This document shows positions 22,431-35,589 of a DNA stretch of 64,000 nucleotides, one piece after another. How positions within the stretch are numbered: position 1 is the stretch's first letter; every line of letters starts with the position of its first letter. The stretch covers positions 15,624,001 to 15,688,000 of the forward strand of contig JBITNC010000002.1 of the NCBI GenBank assembly GCA_050084985.1, in the 5' to 3' direction. Made by a program: the position numbers and the translations under genes. The DNA is from Nageia nagi (lineage: Eukaryota; Pinophyta). The notes below the pieces were generated by a model that was not told the origin of the DNA, ran no database searches, and was given only the letters and a program-made list of their open reading frames with translations.

Positions 22431-24790
22431 CAAAAAATATGAAGTTCCTCTTCCCACCAAGATTCTATCATTTCACTAAACCTAGGATATAGAAGCCACA
22501 TTCTTTGGAATCTAAATGGAATATATTTTGGTTTAATAGGAACTTCCCAATCAAGGACTATATGTCAATGATTTGAGCCTCCATGAGCTAAAAATTTGTT
22601 TGCATTATAATTTGATTGCCATACTAATTAGTTGAAATAAGAAATTTGTCTAATTTTTCCTAAATTCCTTGATCGACTTCTTGTATGTTGGACCAAGTAT
22701 AGGAGTCTTTGATACAAAAGGGTCCTAATAGTTGTAATTGTTATATGAACTCATTGAAATCATCTAAGCTAGGATCTAGTTTTTAAATGCATGCTTCCTT
22801 CTCACCAAGGTGTCTAATAATGTTGAAGTCCCACTAATAATATAAGGTAAATCTCCTAGATTTGAAATCCATATAGAGATTTGATTCCATAACTCTTTCT
22901 TTTGGACCTATGGTTGAGGGCCATAAACATTAGCCATAGCAAAGTGTTTCTCAAAGATGATGCATTGAGATTTGACTGCCATCCAAAATTGGCTTGATAA
23001 TTTTAGAGTACAAGATATTTGTGTGCTATCCCAAATCATTAGCAGTCCTCCATGTTGCCACATTACAAAACTGGCCAAAATAGAATTTTTTTTTGAAACT
23101 TAACTTTGATTTTGTGTAGCTTGCCTTTGTTATTTTTTTATTATTGGATGAAAAGAACAATAGGTTTTTCTTTTTTAACAAAGGACTTTACCATTCCTAG
23201 TGTTAGGGGGGAATGTAGGCCCTCACATTCTACATGACTATCTTCATTGGCAATGCTCACCCTTTTTTGGGACTAAGAAGATCCACTAGGAGAGTCTGTG
23301 AACCATCTTAAATTTCTTCCAAAGTTACGATTTGGAGTTTTTCTTGAAGATTTTTCCTATCAAGTTTTCCCTTTAGCCCTTGATTGTTGGTTGATTTGAA
23401 GAAATTGTGGGGTAGCTTGTCATGAAGGTTTTTAGTGAATTATTTTTAATGGATTCCAGGTGTAGAGAGAGTCCAAGTGGGATGAGAGGATTCAATGCAG
23501 ATGAAAGGGGTATCCATATCCTCCATAATCATTTCTAGATCAAGGATGGTAGTTAGGTTCTCACTCTTGTCTTGAGGATTTATTGAAGTTTGCAAGGGGA
23601 TTGAGGTTTGAGTTTGGAGAGGAGGAGGGATTCCATGGGGCAACGTTATGGGTATTGGGCATGGATGGAGATATCATGTTTTTTTTTTGGATGAAGGGGG
23701 TTGGGGAATCTATTCAATTATCACTTCATCCCAAGGAAAAGATTGAAGAGACTACAATTTATTTGAAGATCCAACGGTATGAGAAGAGCTTGTGCTTGGT
23801 TTGTTATTTACACTTTAGCTTGAACATGGGTCCATGGATGGAGTTTAAGGTGGCCTCTAAGAGGACATAGGCAGTTGAGAATGATTTATAGGGATGTTGT
23901 TGCCTTGCCTTTTCTCTCCTCTATAACTAGAGGTTGAGTTAGTGGACAATCACGAAATAAATTACCACATTCTTAACAATGACAGTAGTATAAGGGAAGG
24001 TTTTCATAATCTACTAGAAGGGTATTTTAAGATCATCTGCATGGAGCTTGAGGTGAGAAGGGAGTGGGGAACTTAGGTCCATTTGAACATATATAAGAGC
24101 ATATGAAAACATCTTAAATGCCATAGTCTTGTTAGAGACTCCAATGAAGGTCCCCAAAGCATTGCCAATAAATTTTAGGATATTTTCATTCCAATATTCG
24201 GGGAAAGGAGTGGAGACATACCCACACTGGTGCTAAAGTGGGCACTTTTATTGTGGGAACAAAGTTAGTATGTTAAAGTTTCATGTACAACCCTACACTC
24301 CCATAAAACCAAGGTCCATTTTGGAATATTTGGTCTTTATCCTCTTCACATGCAAACTAAACCATAAAATAGAAAAAGAGGAATACATTGATGGAGTATT
24401 TGCCTTTAGATTGTGAAGTTTGGTATGCCCAAGCTTCAATGTTTCTTGGATTCTAGGGCTCATAAACCTCTAAACCAGTGCATTGGACTCCATTATAGCT
24501 ATTTCATCTTTGATTAGATCCTTAGTAAACTTTGCTATGGGGATGTCTATGGACACCTGGAGGCATCTTGATTCCATGGTGTGGTTGATTACTTTTCTCT
24601 AACATTCTGGACCTCGTGGGTTTGATCAAGTAACACCTTGAATGTAGTTTTGGATTGTATCTTTGAGGGAAGGATGGTGGTGGGGAGAGGAGCTCCCCCT
24701 GGTTTAGATTCCATGAATTTTGAACTCTTATGCATTGAAAATTCACATATTCTTGCATGATTTCTTGAACTTTGGCCTTCAACTTACTTT
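22431..24790 (-). pseudogene. L1-type LINE, 5' half (ORF1 and endonuclease)
   Basis: Minus-strand text from 24782 downward gives a plant LINE ORF1 with 'QSWNLNQGE'-like start text, then 'FACEEDKDQIFQNGPWFYGS' and 'IGNALGTFIGV'-like text. A zinc knuckle 'YYCHC-ECGNLFRDCPLTQP' lies near 23950-23990, with a stop inside it. From about 23080 to 22431 the endonuclease reads 'GGLLMIWDSTQ', 'ANVYGPQP', 'LPYIISG', 'LDWEVPIKPKYI' and 'FRFQRMWLLYPRF'. It ends at 22431 in 'WWEEELHIFCT', which joins to 'AMYRFPTKL' at 7539. ORF1 proteins coat LINE RNA and the endonuclease cuts the target. Stops show a dead copy. Confidence 0.7.
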
Positions 24791-24949
24791 CACATCCATA
24801 GATAGATCAAATATTATTTCAAGTTAATCTCACATGAAGTCTCACATTAGGTTTATGTATAAGAGATAAATGCATTGAGTTTATTATCTCGAATGTGTAG
24901 TAGTTTTGTTTGAAATCATTTTATTATCATTCTTATGTTTGCATTGGCG

Positions 24950-25235
24950 ATCTAGGTCCAAAATCTATATAGTAACTTCTTTATAGGTTGATGTAGATTT
25001 TGCCTTGTCCATGGATAATAATACCAAGATTTTGTCTATACTTACGTTGGTCATCTAAGCCAAAACTATATATAGTAACTTCTTTATAAGTTTATATAGA
25101 TTTTACACTATCCATGGATAAAAAATACCAAGAATTTTTTAGGTGGAATCAAACCATATTTTGTATATTAACTTCTTTATAGGTTGATGTAGAGTTGGTA
25201 AGTTAATGCAGATTTTGCACGATTTATGATTTTTA
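24950..25235. repeat. Tandem repeat, about three units of 100-115 bp
   Basis: Each unit contains TAACTTCTTTATAGGTTGAT (or a close variant), and the first two also have CCATGGATAA and ACCAAGA. Divergent copies, no coding content. One unit of the GGATAAATGCATTG family lies just before, near 24860. Confidence 0.8.
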
Positions 25236-26756
25236 CTTTCTGAATGAAAAAAATAGAAGACTTCAAGTAAAGAATACAATGGATTGGTTACTGAGAAAAT
25301 ATATTCAAAAATATTGAAAACATATTCCATTTGAGATATTGAAAATATTATAGTTTAGAAATAAAGGAATCTACCAACCCAAATATTCCATTCCATTTGC
25401 AAAAACATATTCCATTCCATATACCAATCCAAAATTCTTTAGGTTAAGCCTATGCAAAATGTTCATGTGAACCTACATAGGATGAAATTACTATGGTAAT
25501 CAAAACTAATACATCAAACAACATTTTTTCCCTTCATTTGCATTTTTTCGCCTTGCATAAGCATTAGACCTTTCTCCTTGAAATGATATCTCACAACAAC
25601 ATGATTGTGAATTATCATATGCAACACCAAAAATACAATACAAATGTAACTATAAACATCAACATTTAGAAAAGAAAGAAATGCTATATGCAATTTAAAA
25701 CTTCACAATACAAAATTATTACAATTAATTAATGTCCAAATCTTTTTTACTACCTCTTTTACAATGCACTTTTGTCCATGATAAGTTAAGGCGAGAAAAA
25801 ACTCTTTGTCAACAATTTCTTGAATAGACATTTTGAAAAAATGTGTGCCACTTCATACCCTTCACCATTCTAGCAAATCATGTAGTATTTCTTGCCAATG
25901 TGAAAAAATGAATAGATCATTAGAATGATCAAAAATTTGATTTTTTTTGAATGAGAGGTGTAAGATAAATTATATAGCTAAGACATATTATTAATTATCC
26001 TAAACAATCACAACCTAGAATAAAAACCAACCCCAAGTAGTTCTTGGTAAGAAGATAGGTTTGACTTTCAAGAAGAAAAACATATTAAAAAATTGTTTAA
26101 ATCTTCAAGTAACTACATCAAGAATGGAAACAAACATTACCTAAAACACCATAATACAGTACATAAATTTTGAGTCCCCATCTAAACAAAAATAGCAAAC
26201 AAAATCATTACAAGGTTTACCAACATACACCACCAGTTAAGGTTCTAAGAATCCTTTTCAAGTCTGAAGAAGAATTGGAATACCAAAGGCTTTTTGAGTC
26301 TCAAGATATATTAAGAAAGCTTTTGATATTATGATTTTCCTTACACTCAAAAGATTCATCTCATATTCTATTCATTCATTCTTAGTTGCTTAAGATTATA
26401 TCAATAAATTACTTCTCAATAAATGATATCTAATCAAAATCATGAAAAGAACAAAGAATATGATTAAGAATACATGAACCTCGTTCATAATATTTAAAAA
26501 CACCACAAGACTACTACAAACTATGTCTTTAGGTCTTGCCAATGGACATATAAACATAAGATTCTTTGAAGCTTCATCTTTGTGCAAAGATGATGGACAT
26601 AATTTATTATTATTATTATATTAACAAAGTTTGGATTATCTATTAGCAAAACTCTAGGCTTAAAAGCACATGGCCTCAAGATTTGATGGTTTTTGAAATC
26701 TAACAATAGCTTGGGATGAATTCCCAAAGATATTATATTTGAATCCTTACTTGTCT
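25236..26756. other. AT-rich spacer, nothing recognised
   Basis: No gene, RNA or element was recognised on either strand. Short open stretches near 26396-26727 lack motifs. Confidence 0.5.
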
Positions 26757-26771
26757 AAAATACAACTAAAA

Positions 26772-27047
26772 GAAGGCCTAATGAAGCGATGAAGTTCTGG
26801 CATTCACTATGATGAGGTTAGGGGTTCAAATCTACGGTCGAGTCAGCAAGTAGAAGAATAGGCATGGAGTGGAGTCCATTGACTACTATGATGTTTGACC
26901 CAAATCCTGCCACATGGGGGTCCACATCACTTCACATTAACATTTACTAATGTTGGGGGAGGTTATAATGGACATTGCAAAGATTCGAACTGTCAACCTG
27001 TAGTAGAAAATGAAAGTGATGTAATTGATTCCTGTTATACCAAAAAA
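26772..27047 (+). mobile_element. SINE with poly(A) tail and 15-bp target duplication
   Basis: AAAATACAACTAAAA occurs at 26757-26771 and again at 27048-27062, directly flanking the insert. The insert begins with a degenerate tRNA-like head containing GGGGTTCAAATCTAC, a B-box of the pol III promoter, and ends in a run of A. Length (about 276 bp), tail and duplication fit a SINE mobilised by LINE machinery. The parental tRNA cannot be named. Confidence 0.8.
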
Positions 27048-27062
27048 AAAATACAACTAAAA

Positions 27063-28384
27063 AATTATGGTAGTTAAATACTTTGCTAAAATAAATCATT
27101 TTCTACAAAAAAAACTTTATTTCATTTCCATATCAAACATTCTATAATCAATCACCACATTGAACATTATCAATCCTTGAAGTGGGGAAAGCAATTGGCA
27201 TCCCTTACAACAATTCTAGAGAGAAACTTTGTTACAAAGTGGTAGTTACCACATACTTGAAGGTTCTTCATAGTTCAAATTGTTGTGCCAAAGGATGTGT
27301 TTAATAACTCAATGATAATTGCTAATTTTTCATTTTGGTGGTAAGGATTATGCTCCTTCTCATCCTCCTTCATCTTGTATAACAAATCTTGTATCAAGAA
27401 CATATCCTATTGTTTTTATCACCTAAGACAATCTCTCCAACTATTCATAAATTTCTTGTGTTTGATTTTTGGTTGGATTTAATCTTCTAGTAAGGACACT
27501 GATGCAAGATAATGTAAGGTCTAAAAAGTCTTGCACAATGACATGTGCATGTTGTGAGGTACAAAGGAAACCATGTTTCATTTTATTTTTCCAAAAATTA
27601 TTGTTATTAAATATTTGTACATATAGACAATGCTATTAATTGCTAAAAACATATTGTGGATGTGTCTGGATGTTGATTGTAAATCACATAAGAATGTAGG
27701 AATAGGGGTATTTATGACAACCATCCTTTTTTTGTTGGAGAATAAACATTCTTCATTCAAATATTTACGTTGAAGTGGGTAGTTGGGATGATGTTCAAAG
27801 AGTAAGGGCATGGATGAAAGATAGAGAAATCAAGCAAACATAGATCACACACACAAACGTCGAAGATCCATGGAAAATTGGTGAAAATGATGACTAAGAT
27901 GAAGGGTACGTTTATCACACCTATAAACACAGTTCATGTGGTGATAACTAATGATTGTCTAAAGGATGTTTATTGTGTAAAGGGAACAAAGTTTTTTTGA
28001 GCAAATGATTTATTTTAGCAGTGTCTTTGATATGATCTTGTATTGCAAGAGGGTAAGGAGCTATCCAACAAAATCAAAGTTAGGATCTTTAAAAGCCTAC
28101 TATGTAACATCATACTACATTTATGGAGCTAAATGCTTGTTAAACAAGGAAATTGTAGAAAAACACAAATAAACCATAAGAATATAGAAGTAGGTTGAAA
28201 ACTAGCATTACTTGGAGCTTTGCAAGAGGCTATCTATGATTTTAGTTTGAACAATGCGAATGAATACCACCATCTCCAACAATTTCATCACCTCGCCTTC
28301 GCCAATTAATGCCTCAATGGTGGTTAGTGATGTTCAAAATGTGTCCAAGGTGATATGAAATCCTCGAAATATATGATAGGGGAT
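27063..28384. other. Spacer, nothing recognised
   Basis: No convincing gene or repeat beyond scattered AT-rich words. A 77-codon minus-strand open stretch near 27578-27811 has no motif. Confidence 0.5.
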
Positions 28385-28600
28385 AAGTGCATTGCGTAAA
28401 AAGTAGGTGAAGATTTTTATGGAGGATAAATGCATTGTTTTTAACAAAGGATAAAAAAATTATCTTTTTACTAAGGGATACCTACATTGTTTTTAACAAC
28501 GAATAAACATATTGCATCTAATGAAGGATAAAAACATTGTTCTTAATGTAGGATAAACACATTGTATATATCTATGAGATAAATGCATTCTGTTTATCCA
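28385..28600. repeat. Degenerate tandem repeat, GGATAAATGCATTG family
   Basis: About eight units of GGATAAA(T/C)(G/A)CATTG plus a T-rich spacer are seen. It is related to the array at 2905-3275. Confidence 0.75.
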
Positions 28601-28616
28601 AATGATAATTATTATA

Positions 28617-28758
28617 GGTAGTGACTAAACAGTTAGAGTTGGTGGATGCCTCCTAGTAGATCATGTGTTCAAATCTTCCTATAAACCAATGATTGAAAAC
28701 TTTTCAAGTGGGACATCATAATTCACGAGATCTTCACGCTTCTCTACTTAAAAAAAAA
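28617..28758 (+). mobile_element. SINE-like insert
   Basis: TTAGAGTTGGTGGATGCCTC and TGTGTTCAAATCTTCC resemble A- and B-box regions of a tRNA-derived head. A ten-A tail follows after about 140 bp. I found no clear target duplication. Confidence 0.4.
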
Positions 28759-29384
28759 AACAATTTACCTTTAACAAAAAAAATGTATTAATTTTAGTAA
28801 TAAATAAACAAAATAAGTTTATCCCTTCCTAAAAACAATAAATTTATCCTCTAGTAAAAAAATATGTCTATACAGCATGCACCCTAAAATTTGGAGAAGA
28901 AAATGGAGGAATCTAACAATACAAAGCCATTGGGGGTTTAGGAGGTGGATAAGTAAACTCAAAATGGCATTTCTTATCATTCCAATGGTCCGTTGGGGGT
29001 TTTGACAGTGATGGAGTATGCTTACTACATATATGTGAAGCATTAACAAAAATTGGATTGGAGTAGGGGTGGGGCACTCTGTAAGGATGGAGGGTTTGGT
29101 GGAAGAAGAGGAAGGGGATCTGGGCTTTTTCGCACCGCCATAGTGGATCTGGGCTTTTTCATTAGAAACCATGGTCCATTCCTCTTGAATATTTCATTAT
29201 ATTTCTCATCTTTAATTTCTTTTATCATATTTTATGATTTAATTCTGAGTGTCTCCGAAGATTTATTAAGAGAAATAAAACAACCATTCTCAAACGCTGA
29301 TCTTTACCTCCATTAATCTGTAGGAGTAAGGATCTTTTGTGGGAACCCGTTCGAGCCTGCTTCCCTTTAGCTGAAGCCATATTC

Positions 29385-30616
29385 ATGGCCATTATGGGGA
29401 ATAAGCTCTTCCACCACTTACTTCTTGCGCGCAGTTGCAGGTTCAGTTTATTACGCTCTCCGCCATTGATTTCACTTCTCTCAACCCTTGCGGACGCCGA
29501 TAACACTCATGCCAATGCTCATTCCCACACCCCAAATCTTTTTGCAGAGTTCGCCACAACGAAATTTAACCTTTCCTCGGCCGACATCGCACGGATCTTC
29601 AAAGGCAACCCCTATTTGGAGAGGCTCAAAACCCTAAAAAAGGTGGAGCAATTTGTTGACCTGTTTAAGAGATATGGCTTCACCCAACAGCAGATTGCAT
29701 CCATAATCAAGCAGCTGCCAGCATGTCTGAGCACGAGTGCGGAAAAGGTAATCGAGCCCAAGATATTGCTATTGAGAGAGATTTGGGCTTTCAGGGTGAA
29801 GATATTGGAAAAGTTGTTGCTCGAAAACCAAGGATCTTAGGCGCGAGCCTCCAACGTACTCTTATTCCAAATGCGGCCTTCTTGCAAAATGTATTTAAGA
29901 CGCGAGATTTGTTTATCAAAGCCATTTTACGACAGCCATTAATTTTGACATACGATTTGGAGAGACACTTGAAACCCTCGGTTGCTTTCTTTGAGGAATG
30001 TGGTTTGGTTGGAGAGCAGTTCTCCAAGTTTATAGTGTTGCGGCCAGGACTTCTACTCTGCTCTTGTTTGGCACCTGCTCAAGCTGAATTCTTGCTAAAG
30101 ATCGGCATTGACAAAGGGAGTAAAATGTACAAACATGTTTTGACTATGGTGGTTATTTCCCGCCTGGAAACTTTGGAGGCCAAAATCAATAATTTTCAGA
30201 AGTGTGGACTTACGGTCGAGGAAACCTTGAAGTTATTCAGGGTTTATCCTTATGCATTTAATTTTTCCGTTGAAAAAGTTAGGCAAAAAATGGACTTTAT
30301 AGTCAATGATATGGAGCTTCCTGCAAATTCTGTCTTAAAGCGGCAACACTTGTTACAGTACAGTCTGAAAGTTGTGAAGCCTAGGTTTCTAGTTTTGAAG
30401 AGAATACAAACTCTGAATAATCTTGGCCATCTTGACATCAGGGGACTGACTTCGATCTTGGCCATGTCAGATGCAGAATTTGTGAACAGGATAATAGAGG
30501 GACACCCTAAATCGAGACTACTGAATGACATTTATCAAGAGGCTCTCACAGATGCCTCAGCAAAGGCTAAAGCAGGCACAAAGAAGAAAACTATTAGGAA
30601 ACCGTGGTGTTTTTAA
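29385..30616 (+). CDS. mTERF-family organellar protein, frameshifted
   Basis: A single-exon gene of about 410 codons. Start chosen at the ATG at 29385: the N-terminus 'MAIMGNKLFHHLLLARSCRF' is basic and rich in Ser/Leu, a typical mitochondrial or plastid targeting peptide. The body is a run of mTERF repeats: 'FKRYGFTQQQIASIIKQLP', 'AFFEECGLVGEQFSKFIVLR', 'KINNFQKCGLTVEETLKLF', each with the Leu/Pro pattern of the family. These proteins bind organellar nucleic acid and affect transcription, splicing or ribosome assembly. The frame shifts inside GAGAGA at 29774-29779: upstream reads 'EPKILLLRE', downstream 'DLGFQGEDIGKVVARKPRI'. Two bases fewer there would give one continuous frame. It could be a pseudogene, a variant allele or a sequencing error. 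The C-terminus is Lys-rich. Confidence 0.85.
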
Positions 30617-32999
30617 AATATCAAAATTTTAAGAGAAATACTAGGGAATTGCTTTGGATAGAGAATAATAGTAAAGGGCAAATCAAATGACCTCTGCTCC
30701 TCTTTGGTAGAAGACAGCCCCTGCTTATACAGGTACTCATTTAGCTTGTTTTAAATTTATTTAATTTAACAATTCCTTTTTAAATTTCGGAGAAAGAGTG
30801 TTGGATTAAAATGTAAACCTCCACAATGAAAATTACCACTTTCCTAATTCACCTTCCATGGATGAGTATACTCATTTAGCTTGACTTATTGCATCATGTG
30901 GTGCACCAGTTTCTCCACTAGAGAAAGAACACAATTGACTTTGATGTTTTGCCTACTAAATTAATGTGATTCTTTGATAGTAATGTTTCTCATATAATTG
31001 GTTTGTAAATAGATTGTGCTCTTCAATAGTTAACTACAAATATTCAAGATTTTAATTTTTTTCACAGCCATTCCATCCAGATGCCGTAGATTAAGTTTCA
31101 ACTACTGAAGTTTGTTTTGTAAATGTAATGCCATTTGAGAAGGCATGAAGGAATTTGTCGACAGGTACTATACTAATGACCATGCTTTGTGTCTCTTACG
31201 TTCAATGCTGATGCTGCATTGAGATATGTCCGCCAGCAAAGTGGCATAATTTTGGTACAAAATATGTCTAAGATCTTCACAGCAATTTACCTGTTTTTAA
31301 TGCAAAACATTTTCTATCAAAAGCTTTTGATTTATGTCCATTAAGTCACGGCATTTGTGCTTTTGAATTAGGGGCTACGCAAACTTTTCCTGAAAGTGCA
31401 CTATTCAAATATTTTTTATTTCTTGAGAAACACTAGTTTGCATTAATGTCAAGTATTTTTGTTGTTTTATTTGAAAATCTTGCTATATGAATGATTTTTC
31501 TATCTATACAGACTTGGTATTAATTAGTCTGAAGAGTTTTTGGGTTCAAGCTCATTGTTGGATTAGGCAAAACTAGTATCAAGCAAGGGTTACAGATGGT
31601 ACATTTGTTCGTTAAAATAACTGTAATCAGAAAACGCCTGCCATTTAGATCTCAATTTTTGACTACCTTGGTGGTGCATTAATCGAACTTGGATATATAT
31701 TCCCCTGAACTACTCCAATGGAACACAGATATTGAAGAAAAATATGTTATTGAGTTCTATCTTTTTCTTCTTAGCCTTCAGTTGTCTCTATGTAGGAATT
31801 CTTGTAACTGTCTTTCTCATGTATACTCTTAGCTGTTGTGTTTTTCTAATATTTTTTTGTTGTTTTTGATATTCTCCGTTGAGTTCTTTGTATTTTCTAT
31901 GAGACTATTTCCTTGTCAAAATGAAATATAATTCTCTGTACAAGATTGTGTGGATGCTTAGGATATATGATTTTAGTTTCAATATCTGTTATAGGATACT
32001 GTGTTCATTTTTGCTGTCATTGTTACTGTGTTCCCTATTCTTTTTATTCTAACTGTTATTCATTAGTTTCTGTAAGAAATAGTAATTATATTAAAATCGT
32101 TTAAGTATCTTCTTAACAACGGCAATGCTTGCTGTCCTTAAAATATACATCATACTACAAAGTTCTTGCTTCAACAACTTTGCTTACTGTCTCTTGATGT
32201 AACATAAGACTTATTCCCAAGGGTGGTACTTCTTAATGATCTCTCCATCAGCACAGTTCAAATAATTTGATGCAAAATATGCTTAAGATCTCTATGTCTA
32301 TTTAGTTGTTTTCTACAGTGTGTTGTCTAGTTATTTATTTTTTTAAATCCATGCCCATTAAATTCACTACATTAAGTGTAATGGAGTTTGCTGACCATTT
32401 AAACATTACGTACAATTGTTGTTCAACATTGAAGAGTTTTACATAGGTTCAAACGTTTGCATAATAGAGCTTTACATCTTTTTGTTTGTTAAACAAACAA
32501 TCTTCTCTAATAATTTAGATGTCTTTTCTTCTGCAAGAGGAATGGTTATATATGTACAGATTTATTACACATCATCAAAAGTGAATGTTTGCAGGTCAAA
32601 GTTGTGGTTTAAGATCTTTCTTGGAAGTAGGCTCAACAAGTTGAAACCATGGGCAAATCAATAATCCACATTTTTAGAAAAGTGGCTGTGAATTGGAGAC
32701 ATGTAATGCAGATTACAATCCCCTATTGACATGACCTTATCATTAAGACGGTTTGTCATCATTAAAAATACAGAAAGTATTAACAGTAAACTCAATTTGG
32801 ATGTATATATCAAACCTAGCAGTATTCTAACATGAATATTAAAGACCAATATGTTGATGTTTTCTATAATTTCCTTCTCATTCTTGTCTTCTGCATATGT
32901 AGAATTTTCATAATCCTATTCAGTGGTTCGGTCTGTGTAAGTCGGTAATTGCTTGAACATTTTTCTAATTAAAAAGTGTTATATTTTCCCATCCAAGGG
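30617..32999. other. Downstream flank of mTERF, no coding region seen
   Basis: Probably the 3' UTR followed by intergenic DNA. Two diverged copies of a segment containing CAAAATATG(T/C)(C/T)TAAGATCT lie near 31180-31345 and 32190-32365, indicating an old local duplication. Confidence 0.5.
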
Positions 33000-33272
33000 T
33001 TGTCCAAGAGGTTGTTGATGATGTTGTATCAGAATTTTTTTATACACATGGGTTGCCCTTTCATCTTCCATTGTGGGATGTTGATCATGTGGAGGCAACA
33101 AATCTTGAGTTTGATGATGATATGCCGGACATAGTAGGATTGGCGTTAGGTCAGTTTCAGTTGGATGATGAGAGGAGCTCATCAAAGGAGATGAGGATAT
33201 TGATCTTGATAGGCATGATGATGAGGTTGACTCATTTAGCTTCAACTCATAGAGCCATATATAGTAGACTCT
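33000..33272 (+). other. Short unidentified coding-like stretch
   Basis: An open stretch reads 'VVQEVVDDVVSEFFYTHGLP' and then an acidic 'EFDDDMPDIVGLALGQF' segment. Composition is more protein-like than its surroundings, but I recognise no family and there is no neighbouring exon. It could be the tail of a decayed transposon protein. Confidence 0.3.
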
Positions 33273-35580
33273 AGAGAGTAGACATTTAGATTTTTGTTTT
33301 GTATTTTTGAGTTTGCATTTATGATGATTATGTACTAGATTGATTCACATTTTATGATATATGATATGGTTTATTTTGATATTCATATTTTCATTTTGAT
33401 ATTCATGATAAATTGATAATTTGATATATAATTGAATTGATAATAACAAATTATAATGAATTTGAAACATTGAAATCTCTAAAATTCGAAAATTCTGCGA
33501 TTTTTTATTAGTATTATATTTGTCTTTCCCTTGACATTCACGAGGTGTTTCCTAAAAATGGCCTTTGACTATTCCCATACCCAAGAATGCGTTCCCCAAT
33601 TCATGTGTAACCTTATGATTCACAACTAATATTTACTAATTTAGGATTTTAAATAATAAAAATATATAATTACTAATATATTGGTCAACCATTCATATTA
33701 TCTTCTAACATTAGCTTAGTGGATTCCACATGTAGCTAATTTTAAAAGGAGGACATTACAATTTCTCCCTTTTCAAGTGTTTTTTTATACCTTAAACAAT
33801 AATTCTAAGATATATTACATGTGGTTGATCCCTCATGAATCTTAGCATTGTCATCTAGCTCTTGTTTGAGAGTAGACATGTTAATTAGTTCTTAATTAGC
33901 AATTCATGTTAATTAGTTCTTAATTTTGCAATTGCAAGTTTCTTTTTGGGATGGATGTTCAAGTTTTGAATTGATCATATGTTTATAGTAAATTTTATTT
34001 TGTTTTTGAAATAATCATCATTGTATTATTTTTAAGTTACTTTATTATTAATAAGTAATTTTAATTTATCTTCTATTTAAAGAGGTAATGTTGATGCGTA
34101 TGACCCAATAGGTTATGGAGCTTGATATGTTGGTGGAGACGTCCAATTTGGATGTGAAGATCCAAGTTTGAGTTTTGGGGGTTCATGGAATTGATGGTGT
34201 ATCACACAAGCACTCTTGAACATGTAAACAATTAACTCAAGGCATTGGATGTTATAATGGAAGGAGCATGATTCTAACCCATGAAGAGGTGTTTAAAAGT
34301 GTAATAAATTGATTTATTCCTCCATTATTATTTTTCAAAAAACAAGTGTATGCCCAAAAAATCAGGTCATTTATCAAAGTCTTTTAGTCAAACTCTTATA
34401 AGACATTAACGAGTTAGACAAGTTTGTTCATGGATTATAAGTAGCCTAGGAGGGTTAAATTTTTCTTAATTTTAATTTATCACTATTCGTAGTGGTAATG
34501 TTAATGTGTATACCTTAAAAATTAAGTCATTTATCAAAGTCTTTTACCCAACCTCTTTTGGGCGACTACAAGTAGCCTAAGAGGATCTAACTTTATTAAT
34601 TTATAATTATATAAAATATATTATCCTAAAGCTTTCAATGGGGAGTAAACCAAACTTCCACGAGAGGGTTGGGGTGTAGCATGTTGTTTTAATTTTGAAA
34701 AGAGTTTTCTATTGTTCAACCCCACCTTGATTGTGTCTCCCCTTCATTGAGCTTTGGATATGGCGGAGAACTTCTATTCCATGAATGATGTCATCCTCAC
34801 TCTTAGAGATATCTATAAGCTTTACTATTGTTTTGAGTAGTGTCCAATTTCATTTTTCCTTTACAAGCCATCCCCTAGAACTCTATCCAAACATTTTATC
34901 GAGTACAAGGTTGAGAATAGATTCCTTAAGGAGAGGAGGGATACATATAGGAATTTGGTGCAATAGATTCCTTATTGTTAGCCTAGAAATTCTTGTTACA
35001 AGGTTTATTGTTGTTTGGTTGACAACGAATTCTTGTAGGATTTATTATTATTAGGTTGATGAGATTTCTGTTATGAGATTCATTGTAGGGCCAACAGTGG
35101 ATGCTTCTCGTTTGATGATATTTTTTGTTTATTATGTTTATTAATTAATTTTTTTTATGTTTTATGAAACACTAATAAATGTAAAGTCAACATTTAATGT
35201 CTATTAAACATATTCGTTTGTAGAACCTATCAAGAGTTATTAAATATCACTAATGTAGGAGGTTGGAGTAGAATTGAGATGTTCAGTGTGGGTTCTATCA
35301 CATCTAAATTGGCTCTCAAATCCTTTGACAAACTGTGATAAGTTACTATTTGTAAGTTTTAACAAATCATCATATTGTGCTTGATTTGGGTCTAAAATTT
35401 TGTTTTGATGGTTCATTTTCATTGGGTGGGTGTGAGCAATTTTGGTTAATTATCTTTTGGAGTATCTTTGTTTTTTTTTTAAATATTTATGCATTGTTCA
35501 ATATTTTTCTTATATGAGAAACAATCATTCAAATACTTAATTGATATATATTTACTTTTGGACAAACTTTTATAGGCCTT
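33273..35580. other. AT-rich spacer with local direct repeats
   Basis: Two related segments sharing TCATTTATCAAAGTCTTTTA and AAGTAGCCTA.GAGG lie at about 34360-34480 and 34520-34600. No gene recognised. An 89-codon open stretch near 34785 lacks motifs. Confidence 0.5.
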
Positions 35581-35589
35581 ACAAGGTAA

